Shown piece by piece: positions 1 through 12,398 of a stretch of DNA of 64,000 nucleotides (its first letter is position 1; the number at the start of each line of letters is the position of its first letter). Source of the DNA: Sorex araneus (taxonomy: Eukaryota > Chordata > Mammalia > Eulipotyphla > Soricidae); assembly GCF_027595985.1 (NCBI RefSeq), contig NC_073313.1:114839552-114903551 (forward strand), in the 5' to 3' direction. The notes beneath the pieces are model-generated. The model was not told where the DNA came from. It worked only from the letters and a program-made list of their open reading frames with translations, and made no database searches. The position numbers and the translations under genes were made by a program.

Positions 1-985
1 GGGTTTGGCAGGGCAACACCATTTCACCAAAACTCTTCAGTGACACCCTCGAGAACATCATGCAATGACTGGAATGGGAAGGAATGGAAGTGAAGATTGA
101 CAGTCAGCAACTACACCACCTCTGCTTCGCTGATGACATCATTCTAATGACACCAAACATTAGCCAAGTGGCACAAATGCTGGCCGACTTCTACCGTGAT
201 TGTGAAAAGGTCGGACTGCAGCTGAATCTCACCAAAACAATGTTCATAAAAAACGAACTAGCCCCTGACGTTCCGTTTGATCTCAATGGAATGAACATCT
301 CCAAATGCAGCAGCTATGTGTACCTGGATCGACAACTCTACATGACAAATGACCTGGCACCTGAACTGCGCAGGAGGAAGAGTGCAGCATGGAGCACCTT
401 CAAGAGCATCGAAGAAGTAGTTAGGGGAATGAAGAACCTCTGGTTCCAGGCACATCTTTTCAACTCCACCATTCTTCCTGCACTAATAAGCCTCGGAGAC
501 CTGGACCCTACAAAAACAGGAAGAGAACGCTATTTGGGTATCCCAGAGTGGAATAGAAAGAGCTATGCTTGAAGTATCACGTTCCATTCAAGTGAGAGAA
601 GGAATCTGGAGTTCTGACCTCCATCAATGGTCAAGAAAAAGGGACGCTGTATCATTTGCCAAAGCATTGAAAATCAGATTGGTAATCAGATGTAATGCGA
701 TTATAGTCCAGATTATTATATTATAGTCCAGAGACAACTGCTGGACTATAGCTTTTACTGACTGGATTCCATGGGACATCAAAAGGCCATGTGGCTGCCC
801 ACCTACAAGATGGTCAGACTTCTTCACTAAGACCCTGAATGAACGGTTTGTGGCTCTTCATGTTCCTGAAGCGAGCAGACGCCATTGGGCTACACTAGCA
901 TGAGACAGTGACAAATGGAGACATTATTTGCGCCCGCTCAAGCAAATCTATGAATAACAGGATGACAAGTGATACAAGTGATAAT
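1..985 (+). mobile_element. RTE-type LINE, 3' part (copy 1), cut by the window edge
   Basis: The frame from 84 encodes the reverse-transcriptase box FADDIIL (about 126-146), then LQLNLTKTMF and SSYVYL, typical of RTE-clade RT. A frameshift near 485 breaks the frame, but homology continues through a C-terminal domain to the 3' end at about 985, with gatgacaagtgatac-type tail repeats. The copy is non-functional. It closely resembles the copy at 7359-8164. The 5' part lies outside the window. Confidence 0.85.
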
Positions 986-1214
986 GCTAAAGAAATTTAG
1001 AGAACATGATGTTGACATAGAGTGAAATAAGGAGAGTAATGGTACAGAGCAAATTTGTACATATATGATTACTTGGTGTTATATCAAAAGTAGCACTGGC
1101 AGGAAAAGAAATTTCTTCCAAAAATTAGTGTGCGGTTTATCATGTGCTTTTTACACCATGTACTTAGTAATTACAGATGAATCTATCCAGATAGAGCATG
1201 AAATATAAAAAGCA

Positions 1215-1228
1215 GTAGATATCATCAC

Positions 1229-1263
<35 letters not shown>

Positions 1264-1500
1264 GTACTGTCATCGATGCATTCTATGTTCATCTATGTAC
1301 TCGAGTGGGTTCCAGTAACGTCTCCATTCGTCCCAGCCCTGAGGTTTTTAGTAGCCTCTCCTTGCTTGTCTTTCCCAATGATTGGAGGCTCTTTCAGGGT
1401 CAGGAGAATGAGACCTGTTATTGTTACTGTTTTTGGCATATTGAATATGCCACAGGGAGCTTTCCAGGCTCTGCTGTGCGGGCGGGCACTCTGAGAGGCA
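1215..1500 (-). mobile_element. RTE-tailed SINE, long variant (type C), with CAT/CAG tail
   Basis: Reverse-oriented SINE sequence. It has the shared middle segment (ttggcatattgaatatgcca) and an extra block at about 1326-1428 ('ggctctttcagggtcag') also present at 37,600-37,700. The 3' tail reads into the RTE-like gtcatcgatg end. The (CAT)n(CAG)n run at 1221-1264 sits at the tail. The tRNA-like head is missing, so the copy is 5'-truncated. Confidence 0.65.
1221..1264. repeat. CAT/CAG trinucleotide repeat
   Basis: Runs of atc/acc triplets pass into eight CAG units. It lies at the tail of a reverse-oriented SINE, so it probably grew from the retroposon's 3' tail. Confidence 0.85.
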
Positions 1501-2054
1501 TAAATTATTTTAGAGAAAATAAATATATTTATTTTTATTAATATAAAATATTTTAAAGAAATATTCTAGAGAAAAAATATAGAAGTATATCTCACTAGCT
1601 TTTAACATATCACAAAATCACTATTGATATAAGATATTATGAAATTGGATATTACATTAAGAACGTGTGTTGATCAAAAGCATCATTACAGGAGTGAAAA
1701 ATCAAGCTATAATTTGGGAGAAGTTATTTCTAAAATATAGAATCAGCAAAACCGGTGATATCTATATAATACCTACACATTAATAAAGGCAAGCAACCCT
1801 ATAGAGAAAGGTGTAAGCTACTTAGCCATATTCTTCATAAATAAAGAAATTCAGTGGATATATGAAAAGCTACCCAGCATCTATCAGTCATTAGGTATCT
1901 GAAAATTAAAAACATCTTGAAAGTAAATATGCATCCATTTTATTGCTGAGAAAAAAATAAGATAACTGATTGTAGAGGGAATGTAAAGCAACTGGGGTGC
2001 CCATTAACTACTTGGTATATTAGTATATGCACCACTCATAAAAATGGTTTGATA
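1501..2054. other. AT-rich intergenic sequence
   Basis: I see no coding frame, repeat family or RNA gene here. Confidence 0.5.
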
Positions 2055-2245
2055 TTTTTTGGTTTTGGAGCATACCCGGTGGTACTCAAGGGTTACTTCT
2101 GGCTCTGCATTCAGGAATCACTCCTGGCAATCCCAGGAAGCCATATGAGGTTCTCGGGGAGCTAGGGATTCAGTGCAGTTTGGCCATGCCCAAGGGAAGC
2201 ACCATGACCATTGTACTCTCTATCGCTCAGGCTCTGATTTGACAT
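2055..2245 (-). mobile_element. Old tRNA-like SINE (type A)
   Basis: The right end has a degraded head (tctctatcgctcaggct). The body matches the type A pattern (ctggctctgcattcaggaat, ccatatga). The left end is a T-rich tail. The copy is strongly diverged. Confidence 0.65.
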
Positions 2246-2249
2246 TCTA

Positions 2250-4064
2250 TACTAAACTAATGTGGCCAATAATCCAGAAATCCCAATTTAAATTATACAA
2301 AATAGAAAAGTCAATATGTGCACCAATGACATGCACAGGATTATTTTTCCCAGCACTATTCATAATCCTAAAAATTGGAAACATTTCAAAAGTTCATCAA
2401 GTGTTGAATGAATAAATACCTTTTTGTATACTCACACAATAGACTTCTGTACAGTATAAGGGAGAGTGATTGCTGCTACATACAGCCTTTGGATGAATCT
2501 TATAAATGTAATGAGACACCAAGGAAGCTAGATATGAAAACAAACGCACATTCTATAATCCATTTATAAAAGTTCAGAAACACAAATGTAGTGGGCAGTG
2601 AAACAAATCTGGACAGCGTTTTTCTTTTGGGCATGGGCAATGTGTGTTACAGGAAAAACAAAGTGCTAAGAAACCAGCAATATTTTATTTCTCTACCTGG
2701 GTGATGATTACATGGGACAAATTCATGTTTTGAAAAATCATCTATATGAATACTTGCAAGTTATTGTACTTCTAAAAATTATCTGTACTACAGATAAACA
2801 AAACCTTTTTTCAAAGACTATACTAATTTGTCCTCTATATGTTTTAATCAAATCTCCTTGGAAAAAGCAAAACATTGTATTGTAGCAAGAAGTTTTATTG
2901 GTGGTTTTGATTTTCTACTCTTTGGTTTTATTTCTTTAGCATGGGATTATCATAGAAATAAAAATATAGATACCATGCATTAGTCCAAACTTTGAATAAA
3001 TGAGAAAATTTCACAATATATTGAAATTATAGATATTTTATTCTGGTTGCCAAATACTCGAGAAATTATCTGCTCCTCTTTAGTTTTAGTGATTATGTCT
3101 GTCTGCAGGAGCTTCAGAGTTTGATGGTCTGTGTATAAATTCATCTTTAAAGATTTAGTGCAGTTCTTTAGTTCTTTCTGCAGGTACAATAGATCTCTTG
3201 AGTCACTGGAGCACCTGGTTAAGTTAATATTAACTCTGAAACTTGAGGGTGATTTACAGACACTGAGACAGAAACAAAACATTTTTCACATTATTGTATA
3301 ACCCTAAAAGGGTGCTAGACTTGGTGTCTTAATAAACAAAAATTAAAGGGTGGGGCTGAGAAAACATAGAAGATATTTACAACAGAACATTTCACTGTTA
3401 AAACTTTTATATATTTAAATAAAGTTCTTACTAGTTTTTCTTTCAGAGGCATAACTGCCTAATATGTGGCGGGATCTTAAACAGCAAATTTGTAGTGATT
3501 TAAGGGGAGGTACCTTGGACTTTGATGTTTTCAGTTCAGTCGGTGAACTTTCTTTAGTGATCCAGAAAAGGTCAAAGTTTTGTCCTCATAATTGTATGTT
3601 TTGTCACAAGCCAGTTCAATCACACATGAATCAAACAGGTCTAACATGATTTTACTGGCCCAAAGCCAGCAAACCTCTGCTACATTATCTCTTACTTTGC
3701 AAATTATTAATAATTCTTGTAATGGTTCCGGAGTGGTTGGGGCTTTCTACTTTCTAGTGTATGCATGCTTATGTAGTACAGGTTCTTTGGGCAGATTCAG
3801 TGGGTTTCACAATTTTCCTAGCCTATTCTTTAATAACCAGGCATGGACTGAAAATACAGAAAATAACTTCATTGTTACTGAAAAGTTAAATTCAATTTGT
3901 AAGAAGATTACTAGAAAGATTATTAAGGAAAGATTCTATGCTTTAGTTTATAAAAGTAGATTATCAGATTTTTTTTGTATTTCAAAAATTGAAATATTTA
4001 AGTGAAAAAATATCTAAATGACTTCCAAGAGTTTTTCTTTCTTTTCATACACCAGAAATAAAGC
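2250..4064. other. Intergenic, no recognised gene
   Basis: AT-rich sequence. A 100-codon open frame on the minus strand (2980-3282) is the only coding-like stretch and matches nothing I recognise. Confidence 0.4.
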
Positions 4065-4079
4065 TACATTTTCCCTTTT

Positions 4080-4203
4080 TTTAAATTTTTTATTGAGTCA
4101 CCATGTGGAAAGTTACAAAGTTTTCAGGTTTAAATCTCAGTTATACAATGCTTGAATACCCATCCCTTCACCAGTGCACATATTCCACCACCAAGAATCC
4201 CAG
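4080..4203 (-). mobile_element. L1 3'-tail insertion (124 bp)
   Basis: Reverse-oriented L1 3' end: tattgagtcaccatgtgg, then cccatcccttcaccagtgc. Perfect 15-bp direct repeats flank it, tacattttccctttt at 4065-4079 and 4204-4218, so it is a severely 5'-truncated insertion. Confidence 0.8.
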
Positions 4204-4294
4204 TACATTTTCCCTTTTAAAAAAATATTTTCCCATTGGAAACTTTGTTTCCATTCCATCATTGAATCACCACAAGTCAGTGAAACATCCATTG

Positions 4295-4400
4295 TTTTAC
4301 TGTCCCCGTTTCACAAATAAGAAAACAGAGCTGCAAAATGTTTAAGAAATGTATCAAACTTCATTCAACTAGTAAGTAGCTGAGTTGGAATTCTCATGAA
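4295..4400 (-). repeat. MIR SINE fragment
   Basis: The sequence follows the reverse MIR core: tttcacaaataagaaaacag, then a diverged ttaagaaatgtatcaaac in place of the usual gtcacac block, then ctagtaagtagctgagttgg. This is an ancient mammalian repeat. Confidence 0.65.
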
Positions 4401-5461
4401 GATCCATATTATTATAGAGACTGAATTTCAACAATTTCAGTATGTTCCCTATACGTATAGACTTTCTAATAGTATACATTTAACCTTCTTTGATATTATT
4501 AAAACTTTCTATTAGATCACAGGCTGATATTTTAAATATTTTAAGTATATATTTTAAGATATATCTTACTACTTTTCCCCCACATTTTCACATTTATCCA
4601 TGTCTGCCCAATGGATAAATTATACATTTATATCTTCCTCACCTAACTTCAAATTATAAGTAAATACAGAAGTATTCATGTCACTACAAAGATGTTGCAG
4701 AGGCATTTTATCAGAAGCAGTGGTTATCAACTGGGTAAGATATTGTCCACTGGTAACCAACACCAGCTGCATTTACCAATGTGTGCACACAGTTTTAATG
4801 CTAAAAAATCTTTTATTTCTTGTATTTACTGAATAGTGACCAAATATGATGCTGAATATCATATGAAAAACAGGATTCCTCCCAACCAAAGAGGAGCATG
4901 TGGCCCAAAATTCCAATAGTGTTGAGTCTTAGATTATGCTTGGATGGATAATCATAAATCACCTTACATGGATTGTAGCATGGATTTATCTAGAACAATA
5001 CTTGTTCTGTAACTAGGTACCTATCTTGTAAATTCCAGCAGCTTTAGTGTACTCAAATTGGCGCCTGTGAACAAAAAGATCTGTTTCAAAGATAATTTTT
5101 AAAATATTTATGAGATTCTCACACAAGTGATTACTGTTTTTTTAAAGAAACAAGAAAACAATAGAAAAGTAAACCACCCTTTGCATGAAATATTTTCTGA
5201 AAGAAGTTGATTCATAAATTAAATTTATTTTCAACTTGTATTTAGCAACATGCACCTTACCCTACATATGGTTGAGTTCTGATCTTAGTATTGGCATAAA
5301 ACTCTTATAAGTCAGCAGAAGTGTGATAAGGTATCTGAGGATAAATTCTTGCTAACAATATACCAGATACTTAAGTGCATAGGTATAAATAAACTAATAT
5401 ATGACATCAAAACTGGAGCTACTAGATAAGACATTCTCTTATAGTACTTTAATACTATATA
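4401..5461. other. AT-rich intergenic sequence, possible MER5-like piece
   Basis: No gene is visible. A stretch near 4720-4790 (gtggttatcaactggg) resembles the terminal part of MER5-type hAT transposons, but too weakly for a firm call. Confidence 0.35.
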
Positions 5462-5471
5462 CTTTATATAA

Positions 5472-5730
5472 ACAGAGGAGCGATAACACAGTGAATAGGG
5501 CATTTGCCTTGTATGCGGACAACCGGAGTTCGATTCCTACACCCCTCTCGGAGAACCCGGCAGGCTATGGAGAGTATTTCGCCCACACAGCAGAGCCTGA
5601 CAAGCTCCCCGTGGTGTTTTTGATATGCCGAAAGCAGTAACAGCAAGTCTCACAATGGAGGCATTACTGGTGCCCACTTGAGCAAATCGATGAGCAACGA
5701 GATGACAGTGATGAAAGTGATACAGTGATG
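5472..5730 (+). mobile_element. RTE-tailed SINE (type B), full length
   Basis: The tRNA-like head (gagcgataacacagtg ... gttcgattcc) has recognisable A and B boxes. The middle has cggagaacccggcaggct and tttgatatgccgaaagcag. The tail from 5652 matches the RTE LINE 3' end (ttgagcaaatcgatgagcaa). Perfect 10-bp direct repeats ctttatataa flank it at 5462-5471 and 5731-5740. Confidence 0.85.
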
Positions 5731-6084
5731 CTTTATATAAGTATGTTGTGTCATTGGATGGATGGATTTAGTTTTCTAATGTGCTACATAATCACTTATT
5801 GATTCATCTCAGAATATCCTTGAGAAAACAATCATTCATGGTAGAAAGTTTTTATGTAAAGAAAATCCAACATACTAATATGAGATATCAAGGGAAAGTT
5901 AAACATTTATATCTTATGTTAATGTTTTTAAGATATTTTAAGATCAATGTGGAAACTGTTAAATACGGGGCTTACATCATTATATTTAATTTAATGTTAT
6001 AGAAAAAAGATTAATGAAAAAATATTTGAAACCATGGTCTCATCATTATTTCAGACAAACAAAATGATGTTTTGATATCCTTTC

Positions 6085-6485
6085 CACCGCTCCTTATTTT
6101 ATAAATTGTTTTCATTTATTGAGGGAAATTTGGCTAATAAAAGTATTTTAGAGGTATACCATGCCCTCTACTCTATCAATGTCCCTTCACAACAATTTCT
6201 TATGCTCTTCTTTCCCCGGGTAGCCTCAATTCTTTTGTCATAGTCCAGGATTTTTTTTATTGTATTGGATATTGTCTGGCCCATTTAATTGTTTCTTTAC
6301 ATAATACCTATGAGTGAGATCATCTGGTATTTTTATTTATCATCGTGTCACATAGTTTTCTTAGCATAACAGTTTCTAGTTTCACTCAAGTTGCAAAAAA
6401 AACATACTTTATCTTTCCTTATAGAAAGTATTCACTCATGCACAATTTTCTTTATCTAGCAATTTTCCATTAGGCACATGTTTTT
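6085..6485 (-). mobile_element. Old L1 3' region
   Basis: Reverse-oriented, diverged L1 3' end. Recognisable pieces include tgagtgagatcatctgg and agtattcactcatgcac. No open frame remains. Confidence 0.5.
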
Positions 6486-7347
6486 TAAGTTTTGAATACT
6501 TTTGCTTCACGTCAACTTCTTGAAGCCCATATGCTTCTATGATATGGCCTCTAAATTATTTTATTAGCAGCCCCTGGTGGAAAAATATGTTCTCCAACCC
6601 TGCTCTAAAAAGTGTGACAATGAGACTAGATTCTACATATATTTTTCTATATTAATGATTTTTAATTTCCTCTGGAAAATGCCTGATAAAAAGAGCTCCA
6701 ACCAAGAACAATATATCCAGATTGATTATCACTCAGTTAAAAGTTTATATCCATTATATTAGCTCTATAAGAAATACTGAATGATACTTAATAAATGGTA
6801 AAGAAACCACATGTAAATGTAAAAATCCTTCAATAACATAAGATTTGAGAGAGATGAAGAACAACAGTGGAAGCATTTGGAATAAACTAAAGATGCATTG
6901 ACCTTATAGATACAAATTTCATGGTATTCCAAAAACAAAAATATTTAGAAGAGACAAAAAACAAGAGCAACTAGATGTTGCTCACTACACAATAAGCTGA
7001 TATCAATGTACACAGGGAGAAAATATGAAAAGGTCAAAGAAACGAAGAAAAACTTCACAAATACCCAGAATTCATATAGAAAGAAAGATAACAGATTATC
7101 TCATATAAGTAATTTTATTAAAAGTCAATGTTATAAACAATCAAAAGACACAATGTTATTGGATAGATAAGGAAACAAATCTCAATCTTCCTTCTGCTGC
7201 TTATGGGAGATCCCCTTAGACTTCAATGATAAATGCATGTTCAGACTAAAAAGTGGAAATGCAATCATATAAGCAAGGATGTCCTTCCATCTAACAAATT
7301 ATTTCTAGCTAAAAAGGGTGGTAATACATTGAATGAATTGACATCAT
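6486..7347. other. AT-rich intergenic sequence
   Basis: No gene or repeat family was recognised. Some A-rich stretches (6,880-7,170) could be old LINE sequence. Confidence 0.35.
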
Positions 7348-7358
7348 ATACTATTAAG

Positions 7359-8164
7359 GGTTATCTAATAACACCAGACATTAGCTGAGCGGCACAAATG
7401 TTGGCCGACTTTGACCGTGATTGTGAAAAGGTAGGACTGCAGCTGAATCTCACGAAGACAATGTTCATGAGAAACGGACTAGTTCCTGACTTTCCATTTG
7501 CTCTCATTGGAACTAATATCTCTGAATGCAGCAGTTATGTGTACCTAGGTCGAGAACTTAACATGAGGAATGACCTGGCACCTGAACTGTGCAGGAGGAA
7601 GAGAGTGGCATGGAACACCTTCCAGAGGGTCAAAGAAGTGGTTAAGAGGATGAAGAACCTCCAGCTCTGGGCAAATCTTTTGGACTCCACCATTTTTCCT
7701 GCACTAACATACGCCTCAGAGACCTGGGCCCTAGGAAAACAGGATGAGAATGCTATTCCTGTCTCACAAAGAGGAATCGAAAGAGCTATGCTTGGAATAT
7801 CACATTTCACTCAAGTGAGAGAAGTAATTCAAAGTTCCAACCACCATCGATGATCAAGAATCGGTGCAGTCTCACTTGCCAAGTCTTCAAAAATCAGATG
7901 GGCTGGACACATAATGCGATTTGGAGACCACTGCTGGACTAGAGCCATTACTGACTGGATTCCATGGGGCGTCGAAAGAACGCCTGGCCACCCACCAATG
8001 AGATAGTCAGACTTCTTCATCAAGACCCTGAAAGAATGGTTTGATGCTCTTCGTGTTCCTGGAGCGAGCAGACGCCATTGTGTTACACTAGCACGTGACA
8101 GGGTCAAATAGAGACATTACTGGAGCCCACTCAAGCAAATAGATGAATAACGGGATGACAAATG
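7359..8164 (+). mobile_element. RTE-type LINE, 3' part (copy 2)
   Basis: A frame of 151 codons (7398-7853) encodes the RT C-terminal part, with KVGLQLNLTKTMFMRNG, SSYVYLGREL and LTYASETWAL; it then shifts frame. It is 5'-truncated just past the FADD motif. The 3' end at about 8,105-8,165 carries the tail block shared with type B SINEs. Direct repeats atactattaag lie at 7348-7358 and 8165-8175. Confidence 0.85.
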
Positions 8165-8367
8165 ATACTATTAAGTGATTAGTAGCACATCAAGAGGACT
8201 TAAGACTTATTAGTATACATGAACCAGATCAAGATATATCAAAATATATAAAACAACTGCAAACTAGCCTGAAGACAGATACTGACAAAAATACAATGAG
8301 CCATTGGTTTTCTACTCTCAACATGGAATAGATGAAATGGACAGAAAATCAACACAGATATACTATA

Positions 8368-8604
8368 GCACCGTCATTCAGTTGTTCATCAATTTGCTCG
8401 AACAGGCACCAGTAATGTCTCCTTTGTGAGACTTGTTACTGTTTTTGGCATATTGAATATACCACGGGGAGCTTGCCAGGCTCTGCTGTGTGGGCAAGAT
8501 ATTCTTTGTAGATTGCTGGGCTCTCCGAGAGGGATGGAGGAATCGAATCCAGGTCAGCCACGTGCAAGGCAAACACCCTACCCTCTGTGCTATTGTTCCA
8601 GTCC
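8368..8604 (-). mobile_element. RTE-tailed SINE (type B)
   Basis: The head is at the right (gtgctattgttccag, with the B box as gaatcgaatcc). The middle is ttggcatattgaatatacca. The RTE-like tail is at the left (tcatcaatttgctcgaacag). Confidence 0.8.
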
Positions 8605-8789
8605 AACACGGATACAACAGCCTTAAAACAAGAGTTGGTAGAGTTCAACCTAATAGAACTTTTCAGGGATCTACACCCCACCATATGCTGGGTATATATT
8701 CATCTCCATTATACACAAGATACTCTCCATGAATATAATAAATATTATTGATCATAATAATCTTTTCAGAAATTCATTTGACAGGGTTG

Positions 8790-8950
8790 AAAGAACTCTC
8801 TATTTGCATTGCCAGATATATCTGGGTTTCAACTGTGACAGTCATTTTTCTCGTGCTTGGAAGTTACTAAGCCTCTTTATACCTACTTCTTCATCAGTAA
8901 AATAGTGCACTGAGATCTGCACCTAAATGCTGTGAAGATTAAATGGGATT
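8790..8950 (+). repeat. MIR SINE, diverged
   Basis: The sequence follows the MIR order: tgacagtca, acttcttcatcagtaaaat, then tgaagattaaatggg. Confidence 0.5.
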
Positions 8951-8997
8951 ATGAACAAAAACCAGGAAATGCAGTTCATATGAAATGTTTTTACTCA

Positions 8998-9222
8998 AGA
9001 AATGTTTGTCACAGAGGCGAAGGTGAAAGGGATACTGGGAACATTGGTGGTGGAGAATGGGCACTGGTGGAGGGATGGGTACTTAATCATTGCATGACTG
9101 AAATGTAAGCACAGAAGTTTGTATGTCTGTAATTGTACCTCACAATGATTCATTAAAGAATTTTACAAATTAAAATAAAATTAAATAAAATTTAAAAAAT
9201 AAATGAATAAATAAAAATATGT
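8998..9222 (+). mobile_element. L1 3' end, 5'-truncated
   Basis: It contains the L1 3'-UTR signature ggtggtggagaatgggcact and gtggagggatggg, then a terminal A-rich tail after caatgattcattaaag. Confidence 0.75.
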
Positions 9223-9269
9223 GTATTCCTCTTTCTAGCTGCAAATAAAGAAAGAAATGTTAGTTTTGG

Positions 9270-9418
9270 GTTCTGAGAGATAGTACTGGCTATAAGATAC
9301 TCGTTTTGCAAGCAGCTAACCAGGTTTGACCTCCAGCATCACATATGGACCCTGAGCACAGTCAGTAGTAAGACCTGATCACCACCAGGTGTGACCCCAA
9401 AACAAACAAACCAAAACT
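9270..9418 (+). mobile_element. Old tRNA-like SINE (type A)
   Basis: Diverged head (gagagatagtactggctata ... aggtttgacctccagcat) and body ending accaggtgtgaccccaaaac with an A-rich tail. Confidence 0.65.
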
Positions 9419-9629
9419 TTGTTAGTTTTCTTCTGTATAATTTCACAGATATTACCTGAAGTCAAAATAAGTAATGCACACGACATTAGGGCATAGAATT
9501 TTATATATACTGATGGTGGTCTACTTGGCCTTCAGAAATGACTTGCAGATGGTAAAAAAGTATCCCATGAACACATGACATATAGTTTTCATTATAGTTT
9601 GTTGATATTTAAGACATAAGCAGAACTTA

Positions 9630-9803
9630 GTGGCCAGAGAGAGCACAGAATTTCATGTGTTTCTTTTGCATGCACCCAGCCGTAGTTCTACCCCTGGAAA
9701 TGAGCATGGTCCAATAAGCTCTGCCATGGGACAGAGAACTAGCAGAGAACCTGAAATAAGCCTGTGCACTGCTGGGTGTTGCCACAACCCAAACCCCCTA
9801 AAG
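9630..9803 (+). mobile_element. Old tRNA-like SINE (type A), strongly diverged
   Basis: The head resembles ggccagagagagcacag. The end is cactgctgggtgttgcc followed by A/C-rich sequence. Confidence 0.5.
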
Positions 9804-10305
9804 ATATAAATGGCATTTACAGACAAATGTAGTTAAGAGATATCAGATAATAGATCTATTAAGTTGATGTTATGGTCATATAAATTTTTTACAAATATGC
9901 ATATAAAGGCATAAAATATTTTTTATTCCAGGCAGTAAGTTGCAACAAATATAAGAATGGATCAGACTTCCCAATCCACACTTAAAATATTATATCACAC
10001 TTACAATGTATTCCAAACTCTTAAGATTCTCATGCTGTGTGAGAGGGTTCATGTGAATTGATACAATTACCTTAGCAATATAACTTAATTCTTTAAACAA
10101 TCATTCTTTTTTATTTCTAAATCCTATACTGTATTCTGATTAAATAATTCATAGAAATTTATATGTAAACATGCTTATCTAAACATTTATAATGATGAAA
10201 CTTAGAAATTTAGAGGCCGCCAAAAATAGGACAAATTGTCAGACCCATATGATAGGATACTATGAAGATATTAAAAAAGAATTCACATAAAAACTCAAAA
10301 TAAAA

Positions 10306-10538
10306 TCACTGTCATTGTCACTGTCATCCCGTTGCTCATTGATTTGCTTGAGCAGGCACCAGTAACATCTCCATTTTGAAACTTGTTTTTACTGTTTTTT
10401 GCATATAGAATATGTCAGGGGTAGCTTGCCAGGCTCTGCCCCGTGGGTGAGATACTCCAAGTGGGGTGGAGGAATCGAACCCAGGTCAGCCGCGTGTGAG
10501 GCAAACACCCTGCCACTGTGCTATCGCTCCAGCCCCCC
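10306..10538 (-). mobile_element. RTE-tailed SINE (type B)
   Basis: The left tail is cactgtcatcccgttgctca. The middle has ggggtagcttgccaggctct. The right end is the head, with B box gaatcgaaccc and tgctatcgctccagcc. Confidence 0.82.
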
Positions 10539-10539
10539 A

Positions 10540-12387
10540 AAAATTCTTTATTATAAATAGGTCTAAAACATTTTAGCAGAATAAACCAAATTTTATTTAA
10601 TTTCTAGGTATATATGTGTGTATGTACATATTTAATGTGTATTTCTGAAAAGATATGGTTGTATCTGGGTGGGTGGGTAGATTGTTACAGTTTTTAATTT
10701 TCATTCTGCACTTTTTAATTTTTTCACATTTTAAAATAAAGTGTATATGCTCACAGTTTTAGAGTACTTAAAGTAAGTACAGTTTTACTTAGGGTGTGGG
10801 CCTTCTAGTCTATCAGTAAAAATCCAAGCAAGTGACCTGTCAAACCTTGAAAGAAAAATCTAGAGCAAGAGCTTCTTTAAGGGCCTAATTAACCAGTAAA
10901 CTATGCCTACTTAATTTAAATAACAAGCCTGTGTACCTGAAAATTGGCTACTCTCTGTCTAGTTTACAATCTGAAATTGCAATGCTGTGTAAATCTTTTT
11001 TGTACAACAACTGGCTGATCATATGTGAGCAGTAAATATGATAGCAAGGTTGTGGAAGGAAAGAGAAAAATACAGTGGATCATAGGGCATAGAGTTTAGA
11101 AAAAATAGGTCCTCACCATTCCTCAGCATGGGCATTACTTTGGATGACATCAGCAGAAAGTTAGCCAGCAGGGAAATGCTTGTTTGAGGTTAGTAGCCCT
11201 ATTTCCTAATACTCCTAATTACTGCAACTTTGGAGGAAGTAGAATAAACACTGTTTGAATTTTCAAGATTCCATTCGTTCATTTGTTGTTTTCAATTTTA
11301 GACTGCTGTTTAGAACAAGAATAATAAAAGGTGAGACTAGAGATTCTGGTGTACAAACATAAATTTATCCTCTCCGGAATAGCAGAAAAAAGGAGAACTA
11401 CCTGAGTTGAGTACTTTTGGATCTTTCTGTCACTGTTTGGCATGTGTGGTAATACTGGAGAAAGAACACTAAGACAATTAAGGCATTTTGCAGAATTGAG
11501 TGGATTTTTAATGCCTTGATGTTTTTTTATAAATTGTATAAGTTCTCCAATTAGATAGAATGCATTATTTCATTCCTTCTGTTGCCCCGTTTTTCTATTT
11601 GCATTTTTAGAAGGAATAAAGGGATAAAAAATAGACTGAAAAATAAACCCATAAGTATATATTTTATCTAATAATAAAAAAACATAAATGATAAATTGAA
11701 AATATAAATTTTTAATCTCATTACTTATAGAAACCAGTTGCATTATTCTGGCATGATTTTCTCAATCAATTTATGGCCTTTTTTTTGTATTTTCATAAAT
11801 AATTAAATATTCTACAACAGAAATTTTCTTGGCTGAAAAAATTATTTAAACATTCAAAAGTGATTATTCAAAATGTTGTTAGTTTTACTTAATTATGGTA
11901 AATTTTTATTCACATCTTCACTTCCTTAGGGTACACTTCTACATTTGAAAATTCTCAGGTCAATGGACAGAACATTTTTCAGTTTTGAAATTCATGTTTC
12001 ATACTGTCAAATTGCCTTAAAGATATTTATGCCAATTTATTGCCTTATCCACTATACAAATTAATGTAAATATGAATTTCAAATACAAAAAATACCACAA
12101 ATAAAACAAATTAATTTTGATGACAAATAAATCAAAACAAATGCTATTATAGTCATTTTCCCTCCACCTTTTTAATGGACAGAGCTATATTTCCCCCTCA
12201 ACTACTTTGATATAGCCCTAGGTAGACTAAGGATATAGGATGAAAACAGTATGAAAAATAAAATGTGAAAAAATTCTTAAGGCACTCTGGAAATTCTCAA
12301 GTGTTTATGTTCTTGATGATAACTCTGAAGTCTCCCAAATACCACAGAATGGAATTCAGATTCAAGTAAGTATTCTCAGATTTTGTA
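10540..12387. other. AT-rich intergenic sequence
   Basis: No gene, RNA gene or clear repeat family was recognised over this 1.8 kb. Confidence 0.45.
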
Positions 12388-12398
12388 AGCACAAATAT

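Noticed and set aside
1221-1264. CAG repeat as a coding polyglutamine tract
   Set aside because: It has no long open frame around it and lies at the tail of a SINE.
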